From positions 62,001 through 126,000 of the forward strand of contig JAGXKT010000005.1 in assembly GCA_018335035.1 (NCBI GenBank): DNA of 64,000 nucleotides. Direction: 5' to 3'. Below are positions 10,063 through 18,954 of the stretch, piece by piece. The notes under the pieces are model-generated. The model saw nothing but the letters and a program-made list of their open reading frames with translations. It was not told the origin of the DNA and searched no databases. The stretch is from Phycisphaerae bacterium (GTDB taxonomy: Bacteria > Planctomycetota > Phycisphaerae > SM23-33). The position numbers and the translations under genes were made by a program. Each line of letters opens with the position of its first letter. Within the stretch, counting starts at the first letter, position 1.

Positions 10063-11691
10063 TCACGACGCGTCGCCGGCGGGGGTACCCGTGGCGCTGT
10101 CGCGCCCTTCCGCTTCGCCGGCGCCGGTCTCGCCATCGCCCTCGATCGCTTCGCCCGGTCGCTTTCCGGTCAACACGTACCGTGCGAACGCGGCCAGCAT
10201 GTCGTCCTCGGCGTCTGCGAGCTTGGCGGCCTGTTGACGTGCAGCGAACGTCTGGCCCAGGCATTGGTGCAGGTAGGCGCTGAGAAACACGAAGCTCCGG
10301 TCGGCGCGTGTCGCAACGCCTTCGTCGGTCCGCTCGTCCAACGCGACGAGGCGCTGTTGCAGCACGTCGATCTGCTTTCCCATCATCCGCGCCACGTCCA
10401 TGCGCGTCTCCATCAGGGGCGGATACAACTCCATCGCCTCCCGCAGCAATATGGCGGCGGTCAGCGGCTCACCGGCGGCCAGCATCGCCAACGTCCGCCC
10501 CACCCGCGGCAACGGGCTGGCCGGGCGTATCAGCAGCGCCGCCTGGGAGCTCTCGTCGGCCCGGTAGAACTCGCCGCGCTGCAACCGCCGCTGGGCCTCG
10601 GCCATCCGCGCGTTATACGCTGAGTCGCGGCGACCGGCCAAGCTGCGCACCATGACGCTCTGCGCGTCGATTTCCACGATCGGCTGCATCGGACGGGTCG
10701 CCTCGTCCGCTTCGTCAGCCGCGGCATCATCCGTCGGCTCCGACTCGGTGTCGGTCTCGACAAACGACTGCATGCGCCGTTCGCCGCGCAGCTCCTGCTG
10801 GCGCAGCAGCATGTCCAGATACACGTCCTGGTTGGGCGCCACGTCGCCGGTGCGCGCCGCCTGCTCGCTCGGCGGGACCTGCCCATCCTCGGTCGCCTCC
10901 GGCGCACGGAACTCAGGAGGCATCTCGCGCCCGGTCGCGCGCGACTCAACCGTGCCGTCCAGGCGCGCCTCGATTCTTTCCTCGCGCCGCGGCTCGGCCG
11001 TCAGAGGCGTCTGCGAGGGGCCGACCGCTTCAGACTCCGCGTCCAAGCGCCGTTCACGTCCGGCCAGAATCTCGCCAAGCCCCGTACCGGTCAGCCCGCC
11101 GCCGTCCGGCAGCCCGCCGGCCGTATACGAGCCGCCTAGGCGGACGCCCTCGCGCCGCGCGCCGCGGGCCATGAGTGCCTCGTAGTCTCTCGTCGCCTCG
11201 GCAAAGATGCGTTCGGCGAGCCCGTCGCCGTCGCCCGATCTCGTTCGCCATTGTGATCCCAGCCCCGTTCCGCCGCTGCGCAGCTCGAACGTCGTCTGAG
11301 CCGGGTCGAAATACGGCGCCGTTCTGTGCGTCGCGCCGCCGAGGACGCTCTCGATGCCCACCGACTGACGACGGAATCCGCTGAGCGTCGTCGACGGAAG
11401 GGTCAGGCGCAGCTCGTTGGCCGCCTGGTAACCCGCGTCCCCGCGGAATCGGCCCAGCCCCGTGACCTGCCCGGTAACGTAAAGCTGGCTGTCGACGCCA
11501 AAGTCACCCGTGCGACTGACGTTCCGCCGCCCGCCGCCGACCAGCGGGTTAGCGTCCAGCGCCCGTCCGTAGTTGATGCGCCCCACCTGTCCACGGGCCG
11601 TGGCGACGGCGACCAGCACCAGCCCAGCCGTCATGAGTATCCTGAGGGTGTTACGGTTCATGGTCTCTAGCACCTTGCCTGTCTGTTTCAT
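10063..11691 (-). CDS. Secreted repeat/TPR-like protein of unknown function
   Basis: Signal peptide-like start MKQTGKVLETMNRNTLRILMTAGLVLVAVATARGQ; helical-repeat-like C-terminal half. Confidence 0.65.
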   Translation of the reverse strand: MKQTGKVLETMNRNTLRILMTAGLVLVAVATARGQVGRINYGRALDANPLVGGGRRNVSRTGDFGVDSQLYVTGQVTGLGRFRGDAGYQAANELRLTLPSTTLSGFRRQSVGIESVLGGATHRTAPYFDPAQTTFELRSGGTGLGSQWRTRSGDGDGLAERIFAEATRDYEALMARGARREGVRLGGSYTAGGLPDGGGLTGTGLGEILAGRERRLDAESEAVGPSQTPLTAEPRREERIEARLDGTVESRATGREMPPEFRAPEATEDGQVPPSEQAARTGDVAPNQDVYLDMLLRQQELRGERRMQSFVETDTESEPTDDAAADEADEATRPMQPIVEIDAQSVMVRSLAGRRDSAYNARMAEAQRRLQRGEFYRADESSQAALLIRPASPLPRVGRTLAMLAAGEPLTAAILLREAMELYPPLMETRMDVARMMGKQIDVLQQRLVALDERTDEGVATRADRSFVFLSAYLHQCLGQTFAARQQAAKLADAEDDMLAAFARYVLTGKRPGEAIEGDGETGAGEAEGRDSATGTPAGDAS

Positions 11692-11904
11692 CGACACATC
11701 CGACCGCTTGCCTGTGTAATTGTAGGGCGCCGGCAGCCGCCAGACGAGGCCAACCCGCCGGGCTGACGGACAAATGGCGTAATCTTGCGGACACGCTTTG
11801 CCGATACGTGCTACGGATGCTACGATGATCTCGTTGCGGCCCGCCCGGCTGCGCTCGGGCGCGCCGGTGAGCCGTCGACCGCCCAGTGCCCCCACGGATT
11901 GCTC

Positions 11905-14481
11905 ATGCGACCGCTACGAACCTTTACAATCGAACCGTCGCTCCCGCCGCAACTCCAGCCGCTGCTGGAGATCGCCTACAACCTCTGGTGGTGCTGGCAT
12001 GGCGACGCGCTGGAGCTGTTTCGACGGCTCGATCCGGACACGTGGGAGGCCTGCCAGCACAACTGCGTGGACCTGCTCGGGCGCGTCAGCCAGCAGCGTT
12101 TGGAAGAGATGGCCGGCGACGAGGGCTTCCTCGCGCACGTGCAGCGCATTCACCAGGCGCTGCGCGAGTACATGAACAAGCCGGGCTGGTGGACGCGCAC
12201 CTACGGCCAGGAGGAGGAGCGCGGGACGGTCCGCGTTGCCTACTTCTGTGCCGAATACGGCATCAACGAGTGCATGCCGATCTACTCCGGCGGGCTGGGC
12301 GTGCTCGCCGGTGATCATCTCAAAAGTTCCTCCGAGTTGGACCTGCCGCTGGTCGGCGTGGGACTTCTATATCAGCTCGGCTACTTCCACCAGCGGCTCA
12401 ACGCCGACGGGTGGCAACTCGAGCTGTTCCCGCGAAACGACTTTCCCAACATGCCCGTGGCGCTGGTCCGCAACGGCGAAGGCGAGCCGATCACCGTGCA
12501 CGTCGAGATGCCCAACCGCACGACGCACGCGCAGGTCTGGCGGGTCCGGGTCGGACGCGTCCCGCTGTATCTTCTTGACACCAACGTACCCGAGAATTCG
12601 CCCGAGGACCGCCACATCACCGCCCAGCTCTACGGCGGCGACCAGGAAATGCGGATCCGCCAGGAGATCGTCCTCGGCATCGGCGGCGTCCGTATGCTTC
12701 GCGCCATCGACTGCCACCCGCAGGCCTTCCACATGAACGAAGGTCATTCCGCCTTTCTCGCCCTCGAACGGGCGCGGATGCTCATGGCCGAGAAAGGCAT
12801 CAGCTTCGCCGAGGCGATCGAGCCGGTCGTCGCCTCGAACGTGTTCACCACGCACACGCCCGTCCCGGCCGGCAACGACGCCTTCGAGTCCTGGCTGATC
12901 GACAAATACTTCGCCAACTACTGGGAGCAGCTCGGGCTCGATCGCGAGCAGTTCCTCCGGCTCGGTCGCCAGGAGCCCGATAACCAGGACGAGCCAATGA
13001 ACCTCACCGTCCTGGCCATGCGGATGAGCACCTTCCGAAACGGCGTCAGCAAGCTGCACGGACAGGTCAGCCGCAAGCTCTGGGCGGGCGTCTGGCCGAA
13101 TATCCCCGCCGACGAGGTGCCCATCACGCACATCACCAACGGCGCCCACACGCCGAGTTGGATCAGTCACGACATGGCCGAGCTGTATGACCGCTACCTC
13201 GGGCCGGGTTGGCACGAGAAGCCGGCCGACATGAGCGTCTGGCAGGCCGTCGAGCACATCCCGGATACCGAATTGTGGCGTACGCACGCGCGCCGCCGCG
13301 AGCGGCTCGTGGCCTTTGCCCGCCGCCACGGGCACAAGCAACTCACCAAACGCGGCGCGAGTTCGTCGGAGCTTGCCGCGGCCGAGGAAATCCTCGATCC
13401 CGAGGCGCTGACCATCGGCTTCGCACGGCGCTTCGCGACGTACAAGCGGGCGAACCTCATTCTCCAGGACATCGACCGCCTCGCGGCGCTGCTGAACAAT
13501 CCCGACGCGCGGGTGCAGATCATCTTCGCCGGAAAGGCCCACCCGCGCGACAACCCGGGCAAGGACCTCATCCGCCAGATCGTCCACTTCGCGCGCCAGG
13601 AGCCGTTCCGCCGCTCGCTGGTGTTCCTCGAAGACTACGACATGAACATCGCCCGCTACCTCGTCCAGGGCGTGGACGTGTGGCTCAACACGCCGCTGCG
13701 CCCCATGGAGGCCTCGGGCACCAGCGGCATGAAGGTCGCCGCGAACGGCGGGCTGAACGTCTCCATCCTCGACGGCTGGTGGAACGAGGGCTATGACAGC
13801 GGCGTGGGATGGGCCATCGGCGCCGGCGAGAGCTACGACGACCTCGAATACCAGAATACCGTCGAATCCCAGGCGCTCTACAACCTGCTGGAAAAGGAAG
13901 TGGTCCCCCTGTTCTACGACCGCGGACCGGATAACCTGCCCCGCGCGTGGATCGCCAAGATGAAGGCGGCCATGTCGCGCCTGGCGCCGGTGTTCAACAC
14001 CAACCGCATGGTCCGCCAGTACGCCGAGCAGTTCTATCGCCCGGCCGCTCGCCGCTGGGAGGAGCTGACGACCGACGACCTGACGCGCACGCGACAGCTC
14101 AGCGCCTGGAAGGCCAAACTCCACGAGCAGTTCGCCAGCGTCCGCATCGAAAGCGTCCAGGACGACCTGGACGGCAACGGGACACCCGCCCAGGTCGGCG
14201 AGGACGCCCGTGTCGAGGCCGTCGTCAACCTCGGCGGGCTCAGCGCCGACGACGTCTCCGTGGAGCTCTACTACGGCCCGCTGGACGAGTCCGGGCAGCT
14301 CGCCGGCGGCGAGGCCCTTCCGATGGAGAAGGTCGACACCGACGCGAGCGACGGGCAGGCCCGCTACGCCGCGGCCATGCCCTGCCGACGCAGCGGACAG
14401 AGCGGCTACACCGTCCGCGTCCTGCCCCGGAACGACCTGCTGGCCAACCCGCGCGACCTCGGCCTCATCCGCTGGGCGTGA
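11905..14481 (+). CDS. glgP: Alpha-glucan phosphorylase (GT35)
   Basis: YFCAEYGINECMPIYSGGLGVLAGDHLKSSSELDLPLVGVGLLY ... IGFARRFATYKRANLI ... NTPLRPMEASGTSGMKVAANGGLNVSILDGWWNEGY. Confidence 0.95.
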   Translation: MRPLRTFTIEPSLPPQLQPLLEIAYNLWWCWHGDALELFRRLDPDTWEACQHNCVDLLGRVSQQRLEEMAGDEGFLAHVQRIHQALREYMNKPGWWTRTYGQEEERGTVRVAYFCAEYGINECMPIYSGGLGVLAGDHLKSSSELDLPLVGVGLLYQLGYFHQRLNADGWQLELFPRNDFPNMPVALVRNGEGEPITVHVEMPNRTTHAQVWRVRVGRVPLYLLDTNVPENSPEDRHITAQLYGGDQEMRIRQEIVLGIGGVRMLRAIDCHPQAFHMNEGHSAFLALERARMLMAEKGISFAEAIEPVVASNVFTTHTPVPAGNDAFESWLIDKYFANYWEQLGLDREQFLRLGRQEPDNQDEPMNLTVLAMRMSTFRNGVSKLHGQVSRKLWAGVWPNIPADEVPITHITNGAHTPSWISHDMAELYDRYLGPGWHEKPADMSVWQAVEHIPDTELWRTHARRRERLVAFARRHGHKQLTKRGASSSELAAAEEILDPEALTIGFARRFATYKRANLILQDIDRLAALLNNPDARVQIIFAGKAHPRDNPGKDLIRQIVHFARQEPFRRSLVFLEDYDMNIARYLVQGVDVWLNTPLRPMEASGTSGMKVAANGGLNVSILDGWWNEGYDSGVGWAIGAGESYDDLEYQNTVESQALYNLLEKEVVPLFYDRGPDNLPRAWIAKMKAAMSRLAPVFNTNRMVRQYAEQFYRPAARRWEELTTDDLTRTRQLSAWKAKLHEQFASVRIESVQDDLDGNGTPAQVGEDARVEAVVNLGGLSADDVSVELYYGPLDESGQLAGGEALPMEKVDTDASDGQARYAAAMPCRRSGQSGYTVRVLPRNDLLANPRDLGLIRWA

Positions 14482-14527
14482 CGCGGCATCTCACCACAGC
14501 GCACACGAAGAACACCGAGACCGTAGG

Positions 14528-14700
14528 GCCGGGTGCCGTGGTTTGCGAAGCAACCACGTCGTCGCCGACGCGCTACGAGAAGCCGGGTGCCGTGGTTTGC
14601 GAAGCAACCACGTCGTCGCCCGAAACCCGGCCCCAAGCCCAGCCGGGTGCCGTGGTTTGCGAAGCAACCACGTCGTCGCCCGAAACCCGGCCCCAAGCCC
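14528..14700. repeat. 60-bp tandem repeat: two identical units plus a partial unit, each with a hairpin GTGGTTTGCGAAGCAACCAC
   Basis: 14581-14640 and 14641-14700 are identical 60-mers; 14528-14566 is a partial third copy. Confidence 0.95.
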
Positions 14701-14735
14701 AGCCATTGCAATGACCGGGAACATACCACCTCGCT

Positions 14736-14781
14736 GTGTTGCCAGAGGGACCCTCCGCGGGGAGAAGCCCTCTGGCAACAC
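14736..14781. repeat. 14-bp perfect inverted repeat GTGTTGCCAGAGGG...CCCTCTGGCAACAC (REP-like hairpin)
   Basis: Arms 14736-14749 and 14768-14781; 18-nt loop with nested CTCC/GGAG. Confidence 0.9.
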
Positions 14782-14875
14782 CTTACGGGCTTGGCGTGGT
14801 GGGTAGTCCGCCGCGCCGCGAATCCCGGCCGGTTGATCCGACTGGGGAGCCCCGAGCCCCAACGGCGCGCAAAAC

Positions 14876-14899
14876 GCGACCCGCCTTGCGGCGGGTCGC
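14876..14899 (-). terminator. Rho-independent-like terminator for hsp20
   Basis: GCGACCCGCC-TTGC-GGCGGGTCGC; on the minus strand followed by GTTTTG. Confidence 0.6.
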
Positions 14900-14971
14900 C
14901 TGTCTTACGCTCGACCAGGGCGAATCACGATCCCGCCCGGCCGATTTGGCCCGCGGCGCCCTTGGCGCCGC

Positions 14972-15418
14972 TCAGGACTTGACCTCGATCCGACGGCTCT
15001 TGGCCTGCTCGGTCTTGGGCAGTTTGACCGTCAGCACGCCGTCGCGATAGGTCGCCTCGGTCTTACCCGCATCGACGGGCGCGGGCAGCTCGACGTCGCG
15101 GCGGAAGCTGCCGTACGTCCGCTCGACGTGGCAGTAGGACGCGTCCTTGTGCTCGTTGGACTGCTTCTTCTCGCCGCTGATCGTCAGCACGTTGCCCTGC
15201 ACCGCGATGTCGATGTCGTCGCGGGTCATCCCGGGCAACTCGGCGTGAAGGACGACCTCGTTTTCGTTGTCGGCCACGTCCAGCGCCGGCCACCACAGCC
15301 CGCGGCGTGCGGCGCCGAGCGGCCAATCCTCGAAGAACCGCCCGAACAAGTCGTTGACCTCGTCCTGGAGCCGGCCCAGCGGCGCCGAGCGATCGCCTCT
15401 ACGTCGTACGATTGCCAT
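14972..15418 (-). CDS. Hsp20 family small heat shock protein
   Basis: PALDVADNENEVVLHAELPGMTRDDIDIAVQGNVLTISGEKK ... GVLTVKLPK. Confidence 0.95.
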   Translation of the reverse strand: MAIVRRRGDRSAPLGRLQDEVNDLFGRFFEDWPLGAARRGLWWPALDVADNENEVVLHAELPGMTRDDIDIAVQGNVLTISGEKKQSNEHKDASYCHVERTYGSFRRDVELPAPVDAGKTEATYRDGVLTVKLPKTEQAKSRRIEVKS

Positions 15419-15662
15419 GGTACCACCTCCTGTCGTGTCTCTGCGTCGTGCATCGTATCCCGCCGCCCGCGCCGTCGGGGCGCTCGCCCCGTCCCGGCCG
15501 GTGCGGCCCGTTCACCCAGATGGTTTGCAACCGCGGTGCCGCGCTCGCCAGGCGCATAGTAGTTTTCATTCAAAGCACTTACGGCGACGCGGGCGCCATC
15601 CAGAAGGTGCAAAAGCGGCGCCGAACACTCGGCGGAGGTGCCGTTTTGGCAGCGCCGGAAAA

Positions 15663-15790
15663 ATAGGGGAAAAATAGGGACAGTCACCGTTTTGGGAGAG
15701 GTTCTTCCGCCGCTTGAGGCATACGCAACCCAAAACGGTGACTGTCCCTATTTTTCTAAACGGTGACTGTCCCTATTTTTCTCTATTTTT
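15663..15790. repeat. AAATAGGGACAGTCACC(A/G)TTTT inverted repeat, locus A, plus an extra direct copy
   Basis: AAAAATAGGGACAGTCACCGTTTTGGG then CCCAAAACGGTGACTGTCCCTATTTTT and a further AAACGGTGACTGTCCCTATTTTT. Confidence 0.95.
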
Positions 15791-15849
15791 CCGGCGTATA
15801 CTGACGCAGCGATCGCCACTCGGACCGTGGTCGCGGCAAGGAGCGCATC

Positions 15850-16344
15850 ATGGCGCAGGTATTGATCGGCTACTACACGCGGACGCAGCACACCGAGCAC
15901 ATGGCCAAGTCGGTCGCCGAAGGCGCCGCCCAGGTCGATGGCGTCCAAACGGACGTCCGCGCCGTCGGCGGCATCGAGGCGCGCGAGCTGGTGGACTACG
16001 ACGCGATCATCCTCGGCTCGCCGACGTACTACGGCACGATGGCGGCCGAGGTGAAGCAACTGCTCGACGAGTCGGTTGCCTTTCACGGGCAGCTCGCCGG
16101 CAAGGTCGGCGGCGCGTTCGCCAGCAGCGCGAACGTCGGCGGCGGCAACGAGACGACGGTCGTGGACATCCTCAGGGCCTTGCTGATTCACGGGATGATC
16201 ATCCAGGGCGACCCGGGCGGGGACCACTACGGCCCGGTCGCCGTCGGCGCCCCGGACGAGCGCGCCCGGCGCGAGTGCGTCAAGTTCGGCAAGCTGCTGG
16301 CCTCGCTGGCGGTGTCGCTTCACGGCGGGCGCGAGGACACTTGA
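15850..16344 (+). CDS. Flavodoxin / WrbA-like NAD(P)H:quinone oxidoreductase
   Basis: VLIGYYTRTQHTEHMAKSVAEGA ... DYDAIILGSPTYYGTMAAEVKQLLD ... GAFASSANVGGGNETT. Confidence 0.85.
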   Translation: MAQVLIGYYTRTQHTEHMAKSVAEGAAQVDGVQTDVRAVGGIEARELVDYDAIILGSPTYYGTMAAEVKQLLDESVAFHGQLAGKVGGAFASSANVGGGNETTVVDILRALLIHGMIIQGDPGGDHYGPVAVGAPDERARRECVKFGKLLASLAVSLHGGREDT

Positions 16345-16439
16345 TATCTTGTCGGGCGGCATGTTCCGAGGGGGCGGTGGGCGCGTGCGCGGCTGTAGCG
16401 TCCTGCGGTTCGGCTCAACAGGCATCAGACGTAAGGGAC

Positions 16440-16467
16440 TTGCCTCATGTGATGCGGCGTCTATAAT
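16440..16467 (+). promoter_or_regulatory. Sigma70-like promoter TTGCCT-16-TATAAT upstream of the Mla-type operon
   Basis: -35 TTGCCT 16440-16445; -10 TATAAT 16462-16467. Confidence 0.55.
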
Positions 16468-16509
16468 CACCTTCGCCGAGCGCGAACACGTTTTGCTGAA
16501 AGGCCAAGG

Positions 16510-16893
16510 GTGAACAGTGTTTGTCTCAGCGTAGCGGCCGGGGCCGCGGCGTTGGTTCTGTGCGGTTGCCAGCCGAGCGGGCCAATTTTGTGCGCTCAGC
16601 TTCAACAGGGCGACCCGCCGACACGGATTCAGGCAGCCGTGCGCGCGGCCGAGGCCGGAAATCGCGAGGCGTTGCCCTACCTGGTGGACCGGCTGACCGA
16701 CAGCGAGCGCGCGGTGCGGATGTATGCGATTCTCGCGTTGCGGCGCCTGACGGGTCAAACGCTGGGCTACTGCTATTACGACCCACCGGCCGAACGCGAT
16801 GTCGCCGTGGCGCGGTGGCGTCGCTGGCTCGCAAAGCAGCCCGGCGCCGCGTCGCGCCCGAGCGACGAAACACCACAGGAAGGACGCCCATGA
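16510..16893 (+). CDS. HEAT-repeat lipoprotein
   Basis: Lipobox-like VLCGC; RIQAAVRAAEAGNREALPYLVDRLTDSERAVRMYAILALRRLTG. Confidence 0.7.
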   Translation: MNSVCLSVAAGAAALVLCGCQPSGPILCAQLQQGDPPTRIQAAVRAAEAGNREALPYLVDRLTDSERAVRMYAILALRRLTGQTLGYCYYDPPAERDVAVARWRRWLAKQPGAASRPSDETPQEGRP

Positions 16894-17246
16894 CCGCTGA
16901 CAGCGCCGCATCCCCCATCACCGACGTACACTGGCAGGGACGGACGTGCATCGCCCGCGCCGCCGGCGACATCACCGTCGAGCGATCGACCGCGTTCCAG
17001 GAACAACTCGTGGCCCTGCTGGACGACGCGCCCGAGCAGCTCGTGGTCGATTTCGGCAAGGTGGCGTTCATCGATTCGTCCGGCATGGCGTCGCTGGTCA
17101 AGGTGCTCAGCCGCGCGCGAAAGCAGGAGGCCGAGCTGGTCCTGGCCGGCATGTCTGATCGCATCCGCGGCGTGTTCGAGATCGCCCGCCTGGATCGCGT
17201 CTTTCACATCGAGTCGGACGTACCGGACAACGAACAGGAGGGCTAG
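16890..17246 (+). CDS. STAS-domain protein (MlaB-like)
   Basis: LVVDFGKVAFIDSSGMASLVKVLSRARKQ; ATG overlaps the previous stop and lies just upstream of the permease gene. Confidence 0.8.
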   Translation: MTADSAASPITDVHWQGRTCIARAAGDITVERSTAFQEQLVALLDDAPEQLVVDFGKVAFIDSSGMASLVKVLSRARKQEAELVLAGMSDRIRGVFEIARLDRVFHIESDVPDNEQEG

Positions 17247-17248
17247 CC

Positions 17249-18067
17249 GTGGCCTCGACACACCGGCGCAACGCGGTCGAGTTTCTCGGGGCCAAGCTCC
17301 TGGGCGGCCTGCGCTGGGCCGGCGGGCTGTCGCTGCTGGGCCGCGAGACGCTCCGTTGGGCGGGGCGCGGCGTGGTCCATCGCCGCGCGCGGCTTCGGCG
17401 CGGCACGCTGTCGGCGCAAATGGTCCGCGTCGGCGTCCGCAGCTTGGGCGTGGTGTTCGTCGTCCAGTCGTTCATCGGCGCGATTCTCGCGCTGCAGATG
17501 GCCGCCCCGCTCGCCCAGTGGGGTCAGGAAAGCCAGATACCCCGCATTGTCGGCGCCGCGGGCTTCCGCATGCTCGGGCCCATCATCACGGCCGTGGTGC
17601 TCAGCGGCTTCGCCGGGGCGTCGATCGCCGCCGAGCTGGGCACGATGGTCGTCGCCGAGGAGGTCGAGGCGCTGGAGGTCATGGCGCTGAATCCGGTGCG
17701 GTTCCTGGTGCTTCCGCGCGTGCTGGCGACCTTCATCATGATGATCCTGCTGACGGTGATCGCGGACCTGATTCTGGCGTTCGGGGGCTACGCCGCGGCG
17801 TGGGCGGCGCTGGGCCCGGACGTCTACCGCGGCTACTGGGACCGCATGCGCGACCAACTGGCTTACATGGACTTCTTCACCGGCCTGATCCAGGGCGGCG
17901 TGTTCGGGCTTCTGATCGGGCTGATCGCCTGCTTCGAGGGGCTCGGCGTCCGCGGCGGCGCCCAGGGCGTCGGACGGGCGACGACGCTGACGGTGGTCTA
18001 CTCGATCGTCGCTATCGGCGCCGCGGCGCTGGTCTGCACGATGATCTTCTACGCCTTCGGGCTGTAA
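17249..18067 (+). CDS. mlaE: MlaE-family ABC transporter permease
   Basis: QSFIGAILALQMAAPLAQWG...AGFRMLGPIITAVVLSGFAGASIAAELGTMVVAEEVEALEVMALNPVRFLVLPRVLA. Confidence 0.95.
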   Translation: MASTHRRNAVEFLGAKLLGGLRWAGGLSLLGRETLRWAGRGVVHRRARLRRGTLSAQMVRVGVRSLGVVFVVQSFIGAILALQMAAPLAQWGQESQIPRIVGAAGFRMLGPIITAVVLSGFAGASIAAELGTMVVAEEVEALEVMALNPVRFLVLPRVLATFIMMILLTVIADLILAFGGYAAAWAALGPDVYRGYWDRMRDQLAYMDFFTGLIQGGVFGLLIGLIACFEGLGVRGGAQGVGRATTLTVVYSIVAIGAAALVCTMIFYAFGL

Positions 18068-18085
18068 GCCCTCAGGAACAAACGG

Positions 18086-18934
18086 ATGTCCGCAGCGAAT
18101 GACATACCGGCCGTCCGCGTCTGGCAGTTGGTCAAGCGCTTCGGTGACCACACCGTGCTTCACGGTGTGGACCTGGAGGTCCGTCCCGGCGAGACGATGG
18201 TCATCATGGGCGGCTCCGGCTGCGGAAAAACCACGCTGCTGAAGCACATGATCGGCCTGCTGAGCCCGGATGCCGGCTCGGTCGAGCTATTCGGAAGCCG
18301 GCTGGACGAGCTGGACGAGGACGGGCTGGACGCGCTGCGCCGCCGGTTCGGCGTGCTGTTCCAGGGCGGGGCGCTGCTGACGAGCTTGACGGTAGCCGAG
18401 AACGTCGCGTTGGCGCTGGAGGAGCATACCGACCTGGACGCCGAGACGATCGACATCATCGTTCGGATCAAGCTCGAGCAGGTCGGCCTGCGCGAGGCGG
18501 CCGGGCGGATGCCCTCCGAGCTGTCCGGCGGCATGCGGAAGCGCGTCGGGCTGGCGCGGGCGCTGGCGCTGGACCCGGAGATCCTTTTCTACGACGAGCC
18601 CTCGGCCGGGCTGGACCCGGTCACCACGGCCGAGATCGACGAGCTGATCGCCGGGCTGACCCGCAAACTCGGCGTCACGAGCGTGGTGGTCACGCACGTG
18701 ATGGAGTCGGCCTTCCGAATCGCCGATCGCATGGCCATGCTCGACGCCGGACGCATGCTCAAGATCGCGCCGCGAGCCGACTTCGAGGCGATCCGCGACG
18801 GCGAACCGACCGGCGACGAGCAGGCCGACCTGATCCGCCAGTTCCTCCGAGGCGACGCCGAGGGGCCCATGAGCGCCCGGCGAACGCTCGACGGATACGA
18901 GCAGGACATCATGCGAGCAGCCGAGGGGGGCTGA
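18086..18934 (+). CDS. mlaF: ABC transporter ATP-binding protein (MlaF-like)
   Basis: Walker A GGSGCGKTTLLKH, signature LSGGMRKRVGLARAL, Walker B EILFYDEPSAGLDP. Confidence 0.95.
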   Translation: MSAANDIPAVRVWQLVKRFGDHTVLHGVDLEVRPGETMVIMGGSGCGKTTLLKHMIGLLSPDAGSVELFGSRLDELDEDGLDALRRRFGVLFQGGALLTSLTVAENVALALEEHTDLDAETIDIIVRIKLEQVGLREAAGRMPSELSGGMRKRVGLARALALDPEILFYDEPSAGLDPVTTAEIDELIAGLTRKLGVTSVVVTHVMESAFRIADRMAMLDAGRMLKIAPRADFEAIRDGEPTGDEQADLIRQFLRGDAEGPMSARRTLDGYEQDIMRAAEGG

Positions 18935-18954
18935 GAACACCAGGGAGCACATCC

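Noticed and set aside
12367-14124. 585-aa minus-strand ORF opposite glgP
   Set aside because: Fully antisense to a well-conserved glucan phosphorylase.
14528-14700. Possible CRISPR array
   Set aside because: Head-to-tail identical 60-mers with no unique spacers and no cas genes.
15550-15580. CIRCE-like element upstream of hsp20
   Set aside because: Only a loose AAGTGCTTTGAATG match; no inverted TTAGCACTC-N9-GAGTGCTAA.
15748-16911. 387-aa minus-strand ORF over the flavodoxin and repeat locus A
   Set aside because: Antisense to flavodoxin and HEAT lipoprotein; its C-terminus is translated repeat.
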